NCBI GenBank assembly: GCA_026702845.1
Contig: JADCLS010000015.1
Coordinates: forward strand, 62,001-126,000
Length of the DNA: 64,000 bases
Direction of reading: 5' to 3'
Source of the DNA: Candidatus Heimdallarchaeota archaeon
GTDB lineage: Archaea; Asgardarchaeota; Heimdallarchaeia; Heimdallarchaeales; Kariarchaeaceae
Of this stretch, positions 45,599-55,180 are shown in pieces. The notes under the pieces were generated by a model. That model ran no database searches and was not told the origin of the DNA. It was given only the letters and a program-made list of their open reading frames with translations. The translations under genes and the position numbers were made by a program. The stretch's first letter is position 1. The number at the start of each line of letters is the position of its first letter.

Positions 45599-46270
45599 AT
45601 CATTTGCAGAGATCCATCTTTTGGTATATTTGGATTCATTATTTCCGATTTTTATTGTGTCAAAATTAGCACCATCTATAAAATAAGAAACAAAGAATGA
45701 AGTTTTTATCATATCTATTAAAGATAGTGAAAAATCTGTATCAATTTTACTTTTCTTTCTAAGGTAAATGTATATATTCTTTCTCGGCTCCTTTAATTCA
45801 CTAATAATTTCAACAAATTGATCTTGTGAAATGTTCAACTCAATTGTAATATGTCTCAGGTCGCGCATTTTATGGATAACATCTTTTGAATTAATAATAT
45901 GATCTGCAACATTCTCGTCAGTACCATTTTCACATCGAATGGAAAGCTCAGTAATTCTTGCAGAAGAAAAACAATCTGGGAGAAGATCATCGAGATCAGT
46001 CAAAGTCAGTGTAAAACCAGAAGATTCAGTTACAAGATGTCTGCATTTCAAAGCTAAATTGATGTATTTTGGGATTATACAACTCAATTTAGGCTGGTTA
46101 TGATTGAACGATGTAAAACTGTAAACATCCCTTAAATCCTCCTCCTTCAGATTATATAATTCCTTGTATTCATCTTCCAGAGCTCTCAAATCCTTTGTAT
46201 TCTTAAATCCTATAAGATCAGAACCAATATAACTAATTCCCGGCTTCCGTTGAGGTCCGAACAGAGTCAT
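45593..46270 (-). CDS. Protein of unknown function (paralogue of disrupted gene at 49361)
   Basis: 225 residues, no recognised family. An N-terminal segment (GISYIGSDLIGFKNTKDL), a middle with LTDLDDLLPDCFSSARITEL and a C-terminal half MRDLRHITIELNISQDQF...TIKIGNNESKYTKRWIS. The C-terminal half recurs in the truncated copy at 49361-49669 (shared MRDLRHITIEL and KIGNN-SKYT-RWISA). DNA identity continues for about 58 bp at the break. The protein looks alpha/beta and soluble. The stop lies inside the small tandem repeat. Confidence 0.65.
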   Translation of the reverse strand: MTLFGPQRKPGISYIGSDLIGFKNTKDLRALEDEYKELYNLKEEDLRDVYSFTSFNHNQPKLSCIIPKYINLALKCRHLVTESSGFTLTLTDLDDLLPDCFSSARITELSIRCENGTDENVADHIINSKDVIHKMRDLRHITIELNISQDQFVEIISELKEPRKNIYIYLRKKSKIDTDFSLSLIDMIKTSFFVSYFIDGANFDTIKIGNNESKYTKRWISANDI

Positions 46271-46353
46271 AATTATTCATTGTTACTTTAAGTATAAGAA
46301 TCTTTCTGAACCCAGTGAGTCCAATGAATCATTAATTTTATGAATTGAGCGGA

Positions 46354-46830
46354 TTATATCCCGATTCTGATCAGGTAATAATCTATAATTGCAGTACTAA
46401 CAGGTGAATACCTATACATTGAGGCCTGATTAAGATAGTACTCTCTCATAGAGGCCCCAAACCATTTTATTGGTAGTTTCGATGTAGAATCCTGTCTAGT
46501 GATAAAATTGACAATCTTCCCTATGAAGTCAATCTGACAGACCTCGGGATTAGATGATGATATCGCATTACAAAGGGTATTATAATATCTAGATGCCTGC
46601 AGAGATCCAAACATCTCAACCAGATCCTTATTTGTGTACTCCATTACTGATTTATATGATTTTTTGGTGATATCAGCCTCACCAGCATCCTCAAACACCA
46701 TGAAATTCCCTAGTAGGTGATTAAATTGCTTGATACTTACAGGATCATCAGCTGAACCAGAGATTTTGAACAAGAGTCGTCCATCTGGATAAGAACTAGA
46801 TTTCTTGATTAACTGGGTAAAGGAGAACAA
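46354..46830 (-). CDS. Protein of unknown function
   Basis: 158 residues starting at TTG 46830; no ATG or GTG is available in frame upstream before a stop. Visible are LLFKISGSADDPVSIKQFN, MVFEDAGEADITKKSY and a C-terminal helical part. I recognise no domain. It precedes the gene at 45593 by 83 nt on the same strand, so they may be co-transcribed. The weak start lowers confidence. Confidence 0.5.
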   Translation of the reverse strand: MFSFTQLIKKSSSYPDGRLLFKISGSADDPVSIKQFNHLLGNFMVFEDAGEADITKKSYKSVMEYTNKDLVEMFGSLQASRYYNTLCNAISSSNPEVCQIDFIGKIVNFITRQDSTSKLPIKWFGASMREYYLNQASMYRYSPVSTAIIDYYLIRIGI

Positions 46831-46999
46831 TTCATCATTTTTTACATGCTTTGGCTTAACGAGATGTCATTGTCTCTCATCACCCAATTAATGACAAAAA
46901 GACAATTTTTCCGATCTTATAAATTTATAGCAATTAGGAGTTTTTTGATAAATTTCGGTCACTCTGTAGCGATAGAAGAGATTTAAATAGATCTCTCTT

Positions 47000-48826
47000 T
47001 TAAATTTTCTTACTTTTGTTTTGTATTATCCAAGTTTTTTGTGAAATTGTTAATTTCAATGGGTTTAGTTGAAAGTATAGATATTTCAATTTTTCAAGTT
47101 TAATTATGCTTTCAGGCAGAGAATTGAGTTGGTTCTTTTGGACTGCTAATTTCTCAAGGTTAGTCAAATTCCCAATATTGACTGGTAAAGAAGTGAGTTT
47201 ATTACTATGTAGTTCTAATGCTTTAAGGTTTGAAAGATTACTAATACTGTAAGGAAGAGAAATTATATTATTATCTGATAGAATAAGATATCTTAGTTGC
47301 ACTAAGTTACCAATGCTATTTGGAAGAGAAATGAGTTTATTTCGGCGAAGATTAAGATCTTCTAGTTTGGTAAGATTTCCTATACTCTCTGGAAGAGACT
47401 TGAGATTATTATCTTTCAATTCTAATCTCTTAAGGTTTGACAGATTACCGATACTTTCAGGTAGAAAAAGAAGATCGTTATTAGAGAGAATAAGATTTGG
47501 TAGATTCACTAAATAACCGATGCTTTCTGGAAGAATATTACCAGAGACGTAGAGGTTTAATTTTTCTAAGTTTTCTAGTTTTGATAAGACTCGTAGGTCA
47601 GTATATTCATCAATCGATAGATCCAAAGCCCTAAGATTAGATAATTCTCCAATTGTTTCAGGCAGAGGACAAATTCTATTATAACTTAAATATAATGTCC
47701 TGAGATTTTGCAATGAAAAGTTCTCTGGTAATGAAATTAATTTATTATGATTTAAATGAAGTGTTGAGAGTCTTAGATTCCCTATACTATCAGGAAGTGT
47801 TAATAATTCATTATCGCCTAAATTAAGTAGTGATAGGTTGATTAACGCCCCTATACTCTCTGGTAGAGACCTTAAATAATTACCTTCTAAATCTAAATTT
47901 TTGAGATTGATTAATTTCCCTATATCCGGTATAGTCGTTAAATCATTAAATTGTAATTCTAGATTCTGAAGGTTAACAAGATTTCCAATACTATCAGGAA
48001 GAGACTTGAGTCCATTACCACTCAAATTTAGTTGTTGAAGATTAACTAAATTACCTATACTCTTAGGTATTGACTTGAACTGATTATCTTGTAATTCTAA
48101 TATCTCAAGATTGATAAGATTTCCAATACTATCAGGAAGATAATCGAGTTCATTAGCAATGACCAATTTCTGTAGATTGACTAATTTACCAATACTATCT
48201 GGTATTATTTCAATATAATGATCTGATAAATCCAGCCTGTACACATGTAAGTTCTCTACGAAAATATCTTTATATAATTCAAATTTCCTTTCTTCATAAC
48301 CTGATCTCAAGCTTTTTAGAATTCTTATTTCCTCGTTACACAAAATAATATATTTTTTCTCCAATTTACTTAACAAGGACTGATTTTTCAATTTAAGGAT
48401 ACTAGATGGTAGAAAATTGAGATCATAATTATTTTCAAGAATAAGCTCTTTCAATTCTGTCAGATTACCAATACTCTCTGGCAAAGAATCAAGTTTGTTT
48501 CCATGTAGGTCTAGTTTCTGTAGAAGAACTAATTTTCCGATACTCTCTGGTAAAGAGTTTAGATCACTTTCACTAATATCCAAATCTACAAGAGTCTCCA
48601 CTTCAGATAAAACAGTGAGATCAGTATTTTCAGTTATTTTTAGTTTCAGAGATTGTATGGGTAGCAATGACAGGGTCTTAGGAAGTATTTCAATTATCGG
48701 CCCCTTAAAATGTAATTTTTGAGAATTTTCATTATAATCAATCTGTAAATCTTGACCTAATACCTTTAACTCAAAAACTAATCGATTATAGATTTCTTCA
48801 ATTCCCATCTTTATATTACCACCCAT
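47000..48826 (-). CDS. Large leucine-rich-repeat protein (608 residues)
   Basis: About twenty LRRs of the LPxSIGNLxxLxxLxLxxN type (23 residues each) run from about residue 45 to 595, for example SLPESIGNLTKLEDLNLRRN. A break at 155-205 interrupts the series (LLSKLEKKYIILCNEEIRIL), perhaps a capping or hinge segment. No signal or membrane helix; cytoplasmic. Many repeats are near-identical at DNA level, a sign of tandem expansion. The motif style matches plant-intracellular-Ras-group-related and bacterial LRRs. A second start at 48808 is possible. Partner unknown. Confidence 0.85.
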   Translation of the reverse strand: MGGNIKMGIEEIYNRLVFELKVLGQDLQIDYNENSQKLHFKGPIIEILPKTLSLLPIQSLKLKITENTDLTVLSEVETLVDLDISESDLNSLPESIGKLVLLQKLDLHGNKLDSLPESIGNLTELKELILENNYDLNFLPSSILKLKNQSLLSKLEKKYIILCNEEIRILKSLRSGYEERKFELYKDIFVENLHVYRLDLSDHYIEIIPDSIGKLVNLQKLVIANELDYLPDSIGNLINLEILELQDNQFKSIPKSIGNLVNLQQLNLSGNGLKSLPDSIGNLVNLQNLELQFNDLTTIPDIGKLINLKNLDLEGNYLRSLPESIGALINLSLLNLGDNELLTLPDSIGNLRLSTLHLNHNKLISLPENFSLQNLRTLYLSYNRICPLPETIGELSNLRALDLSIDEYTDLRVLSKLENLEKLNLYVSGNILPESIGYLVNLPNLILSNNDLLFLPESIGNLSNLKRLELKDNNLKSLPESIGNLTKLEDLNLRRNKLISLPNSIGNLVQLRYLILSDNNIISLPYSISNLSNLKALELHSNKLTSLPVNIGNLTNLEKLAVQKNQLNSLPESIIKLEKLKYLYFQLNPLKLTISQKTWIIQNKSKKI

Positions 48827-49360
48827 TTAGAAATTATATCATTTGCTGTTATTTGCTGTATATTATGACAATTTTTGCTGGTGGTATCTTTCTTCTATGT
48901 TACGAAAGAGAAAATTATAGTTTGCTATTAGTTTAATTTTCCTAACTGTTAACAATTAATTAGTTTAAAAGAGAAATATCTTAGTAATTTTATTAGAGAG
49001 ATGTCTTCTCTCCATCACCCCAGTCAAAGTACTTGTCCTGTTGTAGTAACTACACCTCGAATTTACTACCATAGTGTATGTGATCATTGTTGAATATCTG
49101 GTAGATATTCGGGATTAAAGGAGAATGACGCTCGCATAATAAAAATGATCTCTGGTCTATCTCCAAATAGATATTCGCTATTCAGCAGAGAAACTAGGCT
49201 CTTCTCCCTCAAATGGATTCTCCAGATTGCATTTATTGCAATGCCATTTAGGATTGAGTGGTTGGAATCTTTAATGGAGATGTTAAGTAAGTGATTGATA
49301 AACCTCAACAATGCGTCTCTCTTCCATAGTACTATGCTGAAAAATTATTAATTATAATGG
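48827..49360. other. Intergenic region, 534 bp, with possible gene remnant
   Basis: Between the LRR gene and the IS-truncated gene. A 75-codon minus frame (49084-49311, ending FNPEYLPDIQQ) has protein-like composition but no ATG or Shine-Dalgarno and no convincing relative; it could be decayed coding DNA. Nothing else is supported. Confidence 0.4.
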
Positions 49361-49669
49361 TTAAATTTCTTTAGCAGAAGCAGATATCCATCTTGCTGTA
49401 TATTTTGACTTATTATTCCCAATCTTTACTGTATCTAAATTGGAAGCTTGAAGATCATAAAAAATTGGATAATCATTTTGAATACTCTCGATTAGTGACA
49501 TTGTGTACCCTGTGTCGGCTTTCTCAGATTTTCGAATATCTAAATAAATGTTAATTTTTGGAATTTTCAATGATCTAACCAAATCAATGACTTTCTGTTC
49601 TGATATCCTTAATTCAATTGTAATATGTCTCAGGTCGCGCATTTTATGGATAACATCTTTTGAATTAAT
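49361..49669 (-). pseudogene. 3' remnant of a gene paralogous to 45593-46270, cut by IS66-type element
   Basis: 103 in-frame codons remain, with MRDLRHITIELRISEQKV at the point matching residue 134 of the intact paralogue and ending KIGNNKSKYTARWISASAKEI. DNA identity with 45840-45897 runs unbroken up to GAATTAAT at 49669 and stops exactly where the insertion sequence begins. The 5' half is not found on the other side of the element, so it has been lost. Confidence 0.8.
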
Positions 49670-51192
49670 GTACTTGTTTACCCCGCTAACCTAACTTCTA
49701 CTACTTAATATTCTCAAAATCTCATCGTAGGGATTATCTCCTCTCAGATTCCATGTCTCAAACATGGTGGCAAACCGTTCCAGGGTTTGCTTGCCTCGGT
49801 CAGAGGCAACAAAACCTCTGATCTTGCGATGTATAACTAATGGGCGTAGACATCGCTCTGCATGGTTATTTGTCAGTGGCAATTCTGGCTGCTGAAGTGC
49901 TCTGAGAAGATCACTTTTGGCATTTGATAATTTCCTGCCAAATGATTGTACATCCTCTCTGCAGTCTGATGAGATCAATTCTATGATCTCCTCAAGTTCT
50001 ATTAATGCATCATGCCAGATGATTGGATTCCTTGATTCTGGTCTCATCTCTTTGAACCTGGAGATCTTATGGAATAGTGCTGAGAATTGTTCATGAGCTG
50101 CATCCATCACCCCTCCACGTCTTGTGGCTAGATCTCGACTCTCACGTATCACATGTGCCCAGCATCGCTGTTTTCTGGGAAAGAAGTTGTATGCACTCCA
50201 GCCATCGACGATGGCTGTTGTCCCTCCTGGATCTGGTGACCAGATCTCTTTCAACTCATCTGAACTTCTTCCATTCCTGAACTCATAATACACCTCATGT
50301 GGTGTGGAGAAGCTCCAGATCCAGTCTATCTCCCGTTTATCTATATTGCTAACATATCCTGTCTCATCTATGTGTACAATATCCTGATTCTCGATGATTC
50401 CTTTGATTTTATTGACTGGTTCTTCCAGATTATCTGCAACGATCATCAGACAGTTGCTAATGGTTGATGCTGAGAACTCGTATCCTGTCAGGGCATCTAA
50501 AATGGATGAGATACCTCTCAGAGGTATCCTACCCTTGTAGAACAAGAGAGACAAGAAAGAAGCCAGTTTCGCTCCGAAAACAGATCCTTTCACCTCCTGC
50601 TTGTCACTGCTACTTATCTCACCACAACAACTGCATCTTGCCTCGTAGACATGATGTGTTGTGATATCTACGGTAATCTGCCTGGGAAGATCCACTGTCT
50701 GGTAACTGTAGATATGACGTTGGTCATTCAAATCCAGTGTTCCGTGACAATTATGGCACTCAGACACTAAATCATGGCTTTCCTTGTTTGATTCAAGAAC
50801 CAGGGTGGAACCCTCATGACCCTTCTTTCTCCCCTTTCGCTTTCTGGGATTGGTTTTTGCCTTTCCTGATGGTTTTCTTTCTTGTTTAACCTTCTTGAAC
50901 ACTGGTTTGCTTGACGAGGGACTATTCGGTCCCTCATACAGCCTCAATCGATTTTCCAACTCAAGATTCTGTTTCTTGAGTTGCTTAATCTCAACCTTCG
51001 CAGAAGCCAATTCTGATTCTATTCTGTCCAGTCGTGTATTCAACTTATTGATGAGTTCCTTGTCACTGGACATGCAAATACTCATTTACAGCCATGATTC
51101 TAAAGCTTTTTCCTTACTTAAGAGATCATCTAGAATATTCGGATTTTTATTGTGGAAAAACACGAAAATTTTCTAGGGGGCTAAACAAGTAC
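49670..51192 (-). mobile_element. IS66-family insertion sequence, about 1.52 kb
   Basis: The terminal inverted repeats are GTACTTGTTTACCCCGCTAA at 49670 and, on the other strand, GTACTTGTTTAGCCCCCTAG ending at 51192 (17 of 20 bases alike). One transposase gene fills the element; the small tnpA/tnpB-like genes of many IS66 elements are absent. The flanking 8 bases differ (GAATTAAT left, CGGTAAAC right), so there is no target-site duplication. Confidence 0.8.
49691..51085 (-). CDS. IS66-family transposase
   Basis: 464 residues, apparently intact. An N-terminal coiled coil (LDRIESELASAKVEIKQLKK), a basic linker, a zinc-binding part (CHNCHGTLD...CSCCGE), then the DDE domain with Asp in IVHIDETGY, Asp in AIVDGWSAY and Glu in NNHAERCLRPLVIHRK. 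The C-terminal FETWNLRGDNPYDEIL is typical. It moves the element by cut-and-paste or copy. Start may be the second ATG (SSDKELINK). Confidence 0.94.
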   Translation of the reverse strand: MSICMSSDKELINKLNTRLDRIESELASAKVEIKQLKKQNLELENRLRLYEGPNSPSSSKPVFKKVKQERKPSGKAKTNPRKRKGRKKGHEGSTLVLESNKESHDLVSECHNCHGTLDLNDQRHIYSYQTVDLPRQITVDITTHHVYEARCSCCGEISSSDKQEVKGSVFGAKLASFLSLLFYKGRIPLRGISSILDALTGYEFSASTISNCLMIVADNLEEPVNKIKGIIENQDIVHIDETGYVSNIDKREIDWIWSFSTPHEVYYEFRNGRSSDELKEIWSPDPGGTTAIVDGWSAYNFFPRKQRCWAHVIRESRDLATRRGGVMDAAHEQFSALFHKISRFKEMRPESRNPIIWHDALIELEEIIELISSDCREDVQSFGRKLSNAKSDLLRALQQPELPLTNNHAERCLRPLVIHRKIRGFVASDRGKQTLERFATMFETWNLRGDNPYDEILRILSSRS

Positions 51193-51259
51193 CGGTAAAC
51201 AAAGTATTTTATAAATAGCAGTAGAATGTATAATTTTCTCTTAGAGTTATCTCATCTAT

Positions 51260-51532
51260 TTATCCAAATGCTGGGAATAATGCAATAGGTCCTGCAATTG
51301 CCAATGGTATGAGAAATACTATAGCCACCAGTAATGATGGTTTGGATTCATATTTCACATGCATATAGAAACTAACCACTGTTCCTGCTTTTACTAGTGC
51401 CATGAACAGCAGAATGAATAATGAAGCAGGTCCTGTGGCCATTACTTGGCCCACTGCAATCTCAACAATGGTGAGCACTGCCAAAAAGATCAGTACAGGT
51501 ACGTAGGGTCGTTTGGGATGTTCTTCTGTCAT
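51260..51532 (-). CDS. Cytochrome c oxidase subunit IV (prokaryotic, caa3-type)
   Basis: 90 residues, three hydrophobic helices: VPVLIFLAVLTIVEIAVGQV, LFILLFMALVKAGTVVSFYM followed by HVKYESKPSL, and LLVAIVFLIPLAIAGPIALF. The FMALVKA--V--FYMH pattern is the signature of the small subunit IV. It ends the oxidase operon, 12 nt after subunit III. It helps assemble or stabilise the complex. Confidence 0.88.
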   Translation of the reverse strand: MTEEHPKRPYVPVLIFLAVLTIVEIAVGQVMATGPASLFILLFMALVKAGTVVSFYMHVKYESKPSLLVAIVFLIPLAIAGPIALFPAFG

Positions 51533-51544
51533 AATTTTTCCTCC

Positions 51545-52435
51545 TTATACCAAATAGACGAGTGTGAAGAGAATAATCCACACCACGTCTACAAAATGCC
51601 AATAAAGGCCGACAACCTCAACATCACTGCCATCCTTATCAAATCCTCCAATATGGGCTTTATATGCCATCAGTGATACAAGCACTATGCCCACCAGAAC
51701 GTGAGCACCATGGAACCCAGTCTGTAGGAAGAAGGTAGCACCAAACAAACCAGACGCAGGAGTGAATCCCTCATTGAGCAGTGCAGAGTACTCGAATACC
51801 TGCACAGAGAGGAATACTAATCCGATGGCTGCGGTAGCTGCCAACCAGTTCCTGGTTTTCAATGAATCCTTGGCAACTGATGCCTCATGTGCCTTGACCA
51901 TGGTGAATGAACTGGTAATGAGAATAAAGGTATTAATGGAGGTGACTATTATATCCAGAACCTCTGATGGCCCCTTACCATGATCATCCACCCATCCCTG
52001 ATAGATTTGCTGATCTCCATAGGCAAAGAGAAATTCCTTGTTAAAGAGATATCCAGTTGAAGCTGTAAATCCAAGAGCTGGATCGACAGCCAGTCTGAGG
52101 GCAAATGAGATGCCTATGATGAGGATGAAGAAAATCACCTCAGAACTCAGGAATAACCACATCCACGTATGCTTGGGTATCTTGGTGGTGAGATGACTCT
52201 CATCCTTGAACATGCCGTAATCAGGGTTATTCACTCGATTTCTGATCTCATAGATGCTGAATGCAATGAAAACTGCCAGGAATATTGTAATAAATACAAA
52301 TCCGAGTGCAGTGCTCTTCTCCTTGTTGAAAATATAGCTTAGTCCAAGTCCTATAAATACGGTGGATAGTCCGAGTACTGGAGCCCATAATGAGTAGTGC
52401 TCGGAATGTGTAGAATCAGTTACATGTTCAGTCAT
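51545..52435 (-). CDS. coxC: Cytochrome c oxidase subunit III
   Basis: 296 residues, seven helices, longer than the minimal bacterial form by two N-terminal helices (LWAPVLGLSTVFIGLGLSYI). Conserved stretches WMWLFLSSEVIFFILIIGI, NTFILITSSFTMVKAHEA, GFHGAHVLVGIVLV and the terminal YWHFVDVVWIILFTLVYLV identify it. It has no redox centre but stabilises subunit I and supplies oxygen access. It overlaps subunit I by 4 nt. Confidence 0.95.
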   Translation of the reverse strand: MTEHVTDSTHSEHYSLWAPVLGLSTVFIGLGLSYIFNKEKSTALGFVFITIFLAVFIAFSIYEIRNRVNNPDYGMFKDESHLTTKIPKHTWMWLFLSSEVIFFILIIGISFALRLAVDPALGFTASTGYLFNKEFLFAYGDQQIYQGWVDDHGKGPSEVLDIIVTSINTFILITSSFTMVKAHEASVAKDSLKTRNWLAATAAIGLVFLSVQVFEYSALLNEGFTPASGLFGATFFLQTGFHGAHVLVGIVLVSLMAYKAHIGGFDKDGSDVEVVGLYWHFVDVVWIILFTLVYLV

Positions 52436-53961
52436 GCTGTTTCCTCCCAGAATGTTGGAATTTTAAGCCTGAAGGGATTATCTCCTGCAACAGGACCTTT
52501 GAAGTAGCTGTAGAATAGGTTACCAAACATGAGCAAGAAACTTGCCAGCTGCAGAAATGCACCAATAGTGGTTACTCTGTGCCAGAAGGTCAACTCGTCA
52601 AGGTATGGTAGACCCTGATAATCTGCATATCTTCTTGGCATACCATATAATCCAGTCATATTCATTCCCTGGAAGGTGAGAATATATCCAGGTATCCAGA
52701 TAGCAAACTGAATGAATGCCAGAGTTCTGTTGTACATCTTACCACTCATACTGGGGTAGAGGAAGAATATAGCACCAATCAGAGTGGACAAGGAGCCTCC
52801 AATTATAATAAAATGGAAATGGCCGACGACAAAGTAGGTATCATGGAAAACATAATCAAGAACAAGAGTATTGACCATGATGCCAGTCACACCACCTAGT
52901 ACAAAACCGAGAATGTATCCCAGTGAGAATAGCAATGGGCCTTCAACCCTGATCTTCGCCTTATACATAGTGAACACCCAGTTGAAGGTCTTTATTCCTG
53001 AGGGTACTCCAATGAGGAAGGTGAGGAACGTAAAGATCCAGTTAGGCGTAGTACCTATGGCCACGGTGAACATGTGATGACCCCATACCATGAACCCTAG
53101 GATAGCGATGGCACCCATTGAAATAATCATTGATGTGTGTCCAAACACCTTTCTCTGTGAGAATCTTGAGATAATCATGGAAGTTAGACCCATACCTGGT
53201 AGGATCATTATATATACTGCAGGATGGGAATATCCCCAGAATAGATCCTGAAATAATGCGGGACCACTACCAGCGTTCAGGGTGAAGAAGGAGGTTCCAA
53301 GTGCCTGATCAAACAATAACATCACAGCTGTCACCGTGATGATAGGAGTGGCAACAAATTGAATAAGCGACATCCAGACGATGGACCATGAGAACAGATC
53401 CATCTCCTTGAGTGACAGGCCTGGACGTCGCATTGTGAATATGGTAAGTAGAAAGTTAACAGCACCGATCACTGCAGAACTACCAGCAAGAACCAGCCCT
53501 GCAACAAGAATATCAAGTCCTAGAGTTCGTGAGGATAATGGAGGATATAATGTCCATCCAGTACCCACTGCAGAAGTATACACAAAGAATGCACCGGGAA
53601 TCAGCATCCAAAAGGCGATATTATTCCAGCGTGGCCAGTAGAGATCCTTTGCACCAATCATCTTGGGTACCATGTAATTACCGAACCCAGTGGATCCGGC
53701 CATGATCACAAAGAAGATCATGGTAAAACCATGGGCTGTGACGAGTACAGGATGATCTACCACCATCTGAGCATCATCGATACCGGGATTGTAGAGTTCA
53801 ACACGAACCTTTAGAATATACCAGCCTGATATGGCCAAATTAACCAGAGCGAATACCATATAGAGAATACCGATCTGTTTGTGATCAGTGGTCCCAAATA
53901 GCAATTTGGGGTTAAAGAACCAGGGTTTTTGTTTTATTGCTTCTGTCGTCATAATCATCAC
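52432..53961 (-). CDS. coxA: Cytochrome c oxidase subunit I, A2-type
   Basis: 509 residues, twelve helices. Haem and CuB ligands: His77 (VTAHGFTM), His246 (SHPAVY with cross-linked Tyr250), His295/His296 (VWGHHMF), His381 and His383 (VGHFHFIIIGG). The helix VI motif is GYSHPAVY: Glu of HPEVY is replaced and YS precedes it, the hallmark of A2-type haem-copper oxidases. The K-channel lysine (Lys324 in PSGIKTFNW) and the D-channel aspartate (Asp106 in GAKDLYWPR) are kept. It reduces O2 to water and pumps protons. Overlaps coxB (4 nt) and coxC (4 nt). Start ATG 53961 or the nearby ATG at 53952. Confidence 0.97.
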   Translation of the reverse strand: MMIMTTEAIKQKPWFFNPKLLFGTTDHKQIGILYMVFALVNLAISGWYILKVRVELYNPGIDDAQMVVDHPVLVTAHGFTMIFFVIMAGSTGFGNYMVPKMIGAKDLYWPRWNNIAFWMLIPGAFFVYTSAVGTGWTLYPPLSSRTLGLDILVAGLVLAGSSAVIGAVNFLLTIFTMRRPGLSLKEMDLFSWSIVWMSLIQFVATPIITVTAVMLLFDQALGTSFFTLNAGSGPALFQDLFWGYSHPAVYIMILPGMGLTSMIISRFSQRKVFGHTSMIISMGAIAILGFMVWGHHMFTVAIGTTPNWIFTFLTFLIGVPSGIKTFNWVFTMYKAKIRVEGPLLFSLGYILGFVLGGVTGIMVNTLVLDYVFHDTYFVVGHFHFIIIGGSLSTLIGAIFFLYPSMSGKMYNRTLAFIQFAIWIPGYILTFQGMNMTGLYGMPRRYADYQGLPYLDELTFWHRVTTIGAFLQLASFLLMFGNLFYSYFKGPVAGDNPFRLKIPTFWEETA

Positions 53962-54782
53962 ACTGCAATAATCGCAAAGAGCATGTCATAGTGGGATACT
54001 CCACATAGTTCTGCACATGCTCCCCAGTACGTTCCTGCCTCCTCAATGGTCAGGGTCACGGTATTCACACTTCCTGGCAATGCGTCTGCCTTAAAGGATA
54101 AATCATTAACAAAGAATGAATGGATAACAGAAGTCTCCTCAGAAGTGATTTCATATCGATATGCCTCGCCTACCTCTACCACCAATGCTTGATAATACTT
54201 GCCAGTATTGGGATTCTTGATGATTTGTAAGAATCCATCAAATTGAGATTCATACTGGGTAAGAAGTGTGGCATTGCTTATCACCTGTGAAGCAGAATAA
54301 CGCACATCAGCTGTTCCATTGTTAAGAAAAATTGCACCAGGCATGGAAGCAGTGAAGTTAACATTGTGGCTATCTATGTAAAATGTCCAATCAAACTGCT
54401 TGCCCTCAACGCGGATGACCTCATAGGGAGTACTATCATTGGCGTCAATGAAGGCGTTAATTCCTGCTGCAGAGGTGAAGAAGATGATGAGAACCAGGAT
54501 CACCGCAAATAATGTCCAAGTGACCTCGAATTTACCTTCTGCTATTTCCTCAGGCTCTCTATCGGAACCATCATCTCTATACTTGAAGACAAAAGCCAGC
54601 ATTAGGCCAACCACCAGTATAATCACAACAAAAGAGAGAATGACCTGCAATAGGAAGGTTTTCTCGAAATTCTCTGTGTAGTTAGACCGGCCAGATGCCT
54701 TGAGTATAGAAAATAATAGCGTTAAGAATGCAAGTAGAGTAATGTTGATACTTTTTCTCGGAGCTAAAACTTCCGTAATCAT
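53958..54782 (-). CDS. coxB: Cytochrome c oxidase subunit II with CuA site
   Basis: 274 residues. Possibly a short signal-like helix at 12-27, then two transmembrane helices (LLQVILSFVVIILVVGLMLA; LFAVILVLIIFFTSAAGINA) and an external cupredoxin domain. The CuA ligands are complete: His in VIHSFFVNDLSF and the terminal motif CAELCGVSHYDM (Cys, Cys, His, Met). No haem c domain. It takes electrons from a soluble donor, possibly the blue copper protein at 63548. ATG 54782 is chosen over 54818 because the TATA box (54805-54813) lies in that extra stretch, giving a leaderless mRNA. The 5' part is duplicated at 57782-58027. Confidence 0.95.
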   Translation of the reverse strand: MITEVLAPRKSINITLLAFLTLLFSILKASGRSNYTENFEKTFLLQVILSFVVIILVVGLMLAFVFKYRDDGSDREPEEIAEGKFEVTWTLFAVILVLIIFFTSAAGINAFIDANDSTPYEVIRVEGKQFDWTFYIDSHNVNFTASMPGAIFLNNGTADVRYSASQVISNATLLTQYESQFDGFLQIIKNPNTGKYYQALVVEVGEAYRYEITSEETSVIHSFFVNDLSFKADALPGSVNTVTLTIEEAGTYWGACAELCGVSHYDMLFAIIAV

Positions 54783-54804
54783 ATATGTAATTGGTAAAAT
54801 GTTC

Positions 54805-54813
54805 GTATATAAG
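54805..54813 (-). promoter_or_regulatory. TATA box of the oxidase operon
   Basis: The minus strand reads CTTATATAC, 23 nt before the ATG at 54782, the same spacing as at other leaderless genes here. An identical box with the same spacing is kept upstream of the duplicated fragment (58050-58058). Confidence 0.6.
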
Positions 54814-54971
54814 AACATCTATCGGAGTTTCGAATTGTCATTTTTTTGAATAATTTATAGCAATAATATTATCAAAAACATAGATTTCAGTGTTACTATC
54901 TTTTCAATATTAAGATAATCAGGCTTTCCCTATGCAAAATTCATTTTAAAACTATACCTTCATTGTAGAAA

Positions 54972-55017
54972 TCTCAATAGTTTAGAATCTAGTATTACTA
55001 TACAATCATTGCGCCAA
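54972..55017. repeat. 46-bp direct repeat, copy A
   Basis: The 46 bases from TCTCAATAGTTTAG to CATTGCGCCAA are identical to 56465-56510. The two copies bracket the LRR gene at 55181-56425. A third, diverged copy ending CCTTGCGCCAAAAGG is at about 58208-58264, in the duplicated coxB upstream region. Confidence 0.85.
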
Positions 55018-55180
55018 AAGGTTTGGATATACGTTCAACATTTTCTAAGAACCTCAATTGCATTTTATATGATATCTCAGTTATTGCAATTGGTTTGATT
55101 AAAATAATATGTTGTAAATTTAGTCAATTCTATAATTACTGATATTACAAGTTATTATATTAAATAATGAAGAAGTAATT
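55018..55180. other. Upstream region of the bracketed LRR gene
   Basis: AT-rich spacer between repeat copy A and the LRR gene, together with 54814-54971 a gene-free 398-bp stretch. The 54796-54971 part matches the region upstream of the partial coxB copy (58040-58207) with scattered changes. No RNA gene seen. Confidence 0.5.

Noticed and set aside
49084..49311. 75-codon frame considered as a copy of the gene at 46354
   Set aside because: By eye only scattered residues agree, so paralogy is not supported; recorded as a possible remnant only.
54783..54818. N-terminal extension of coxB (MFLYTNILPITY)
   Set aside because: It contains the TATA box, so the extension would be untranscribed; the same holds for the copy at 58028-58063.
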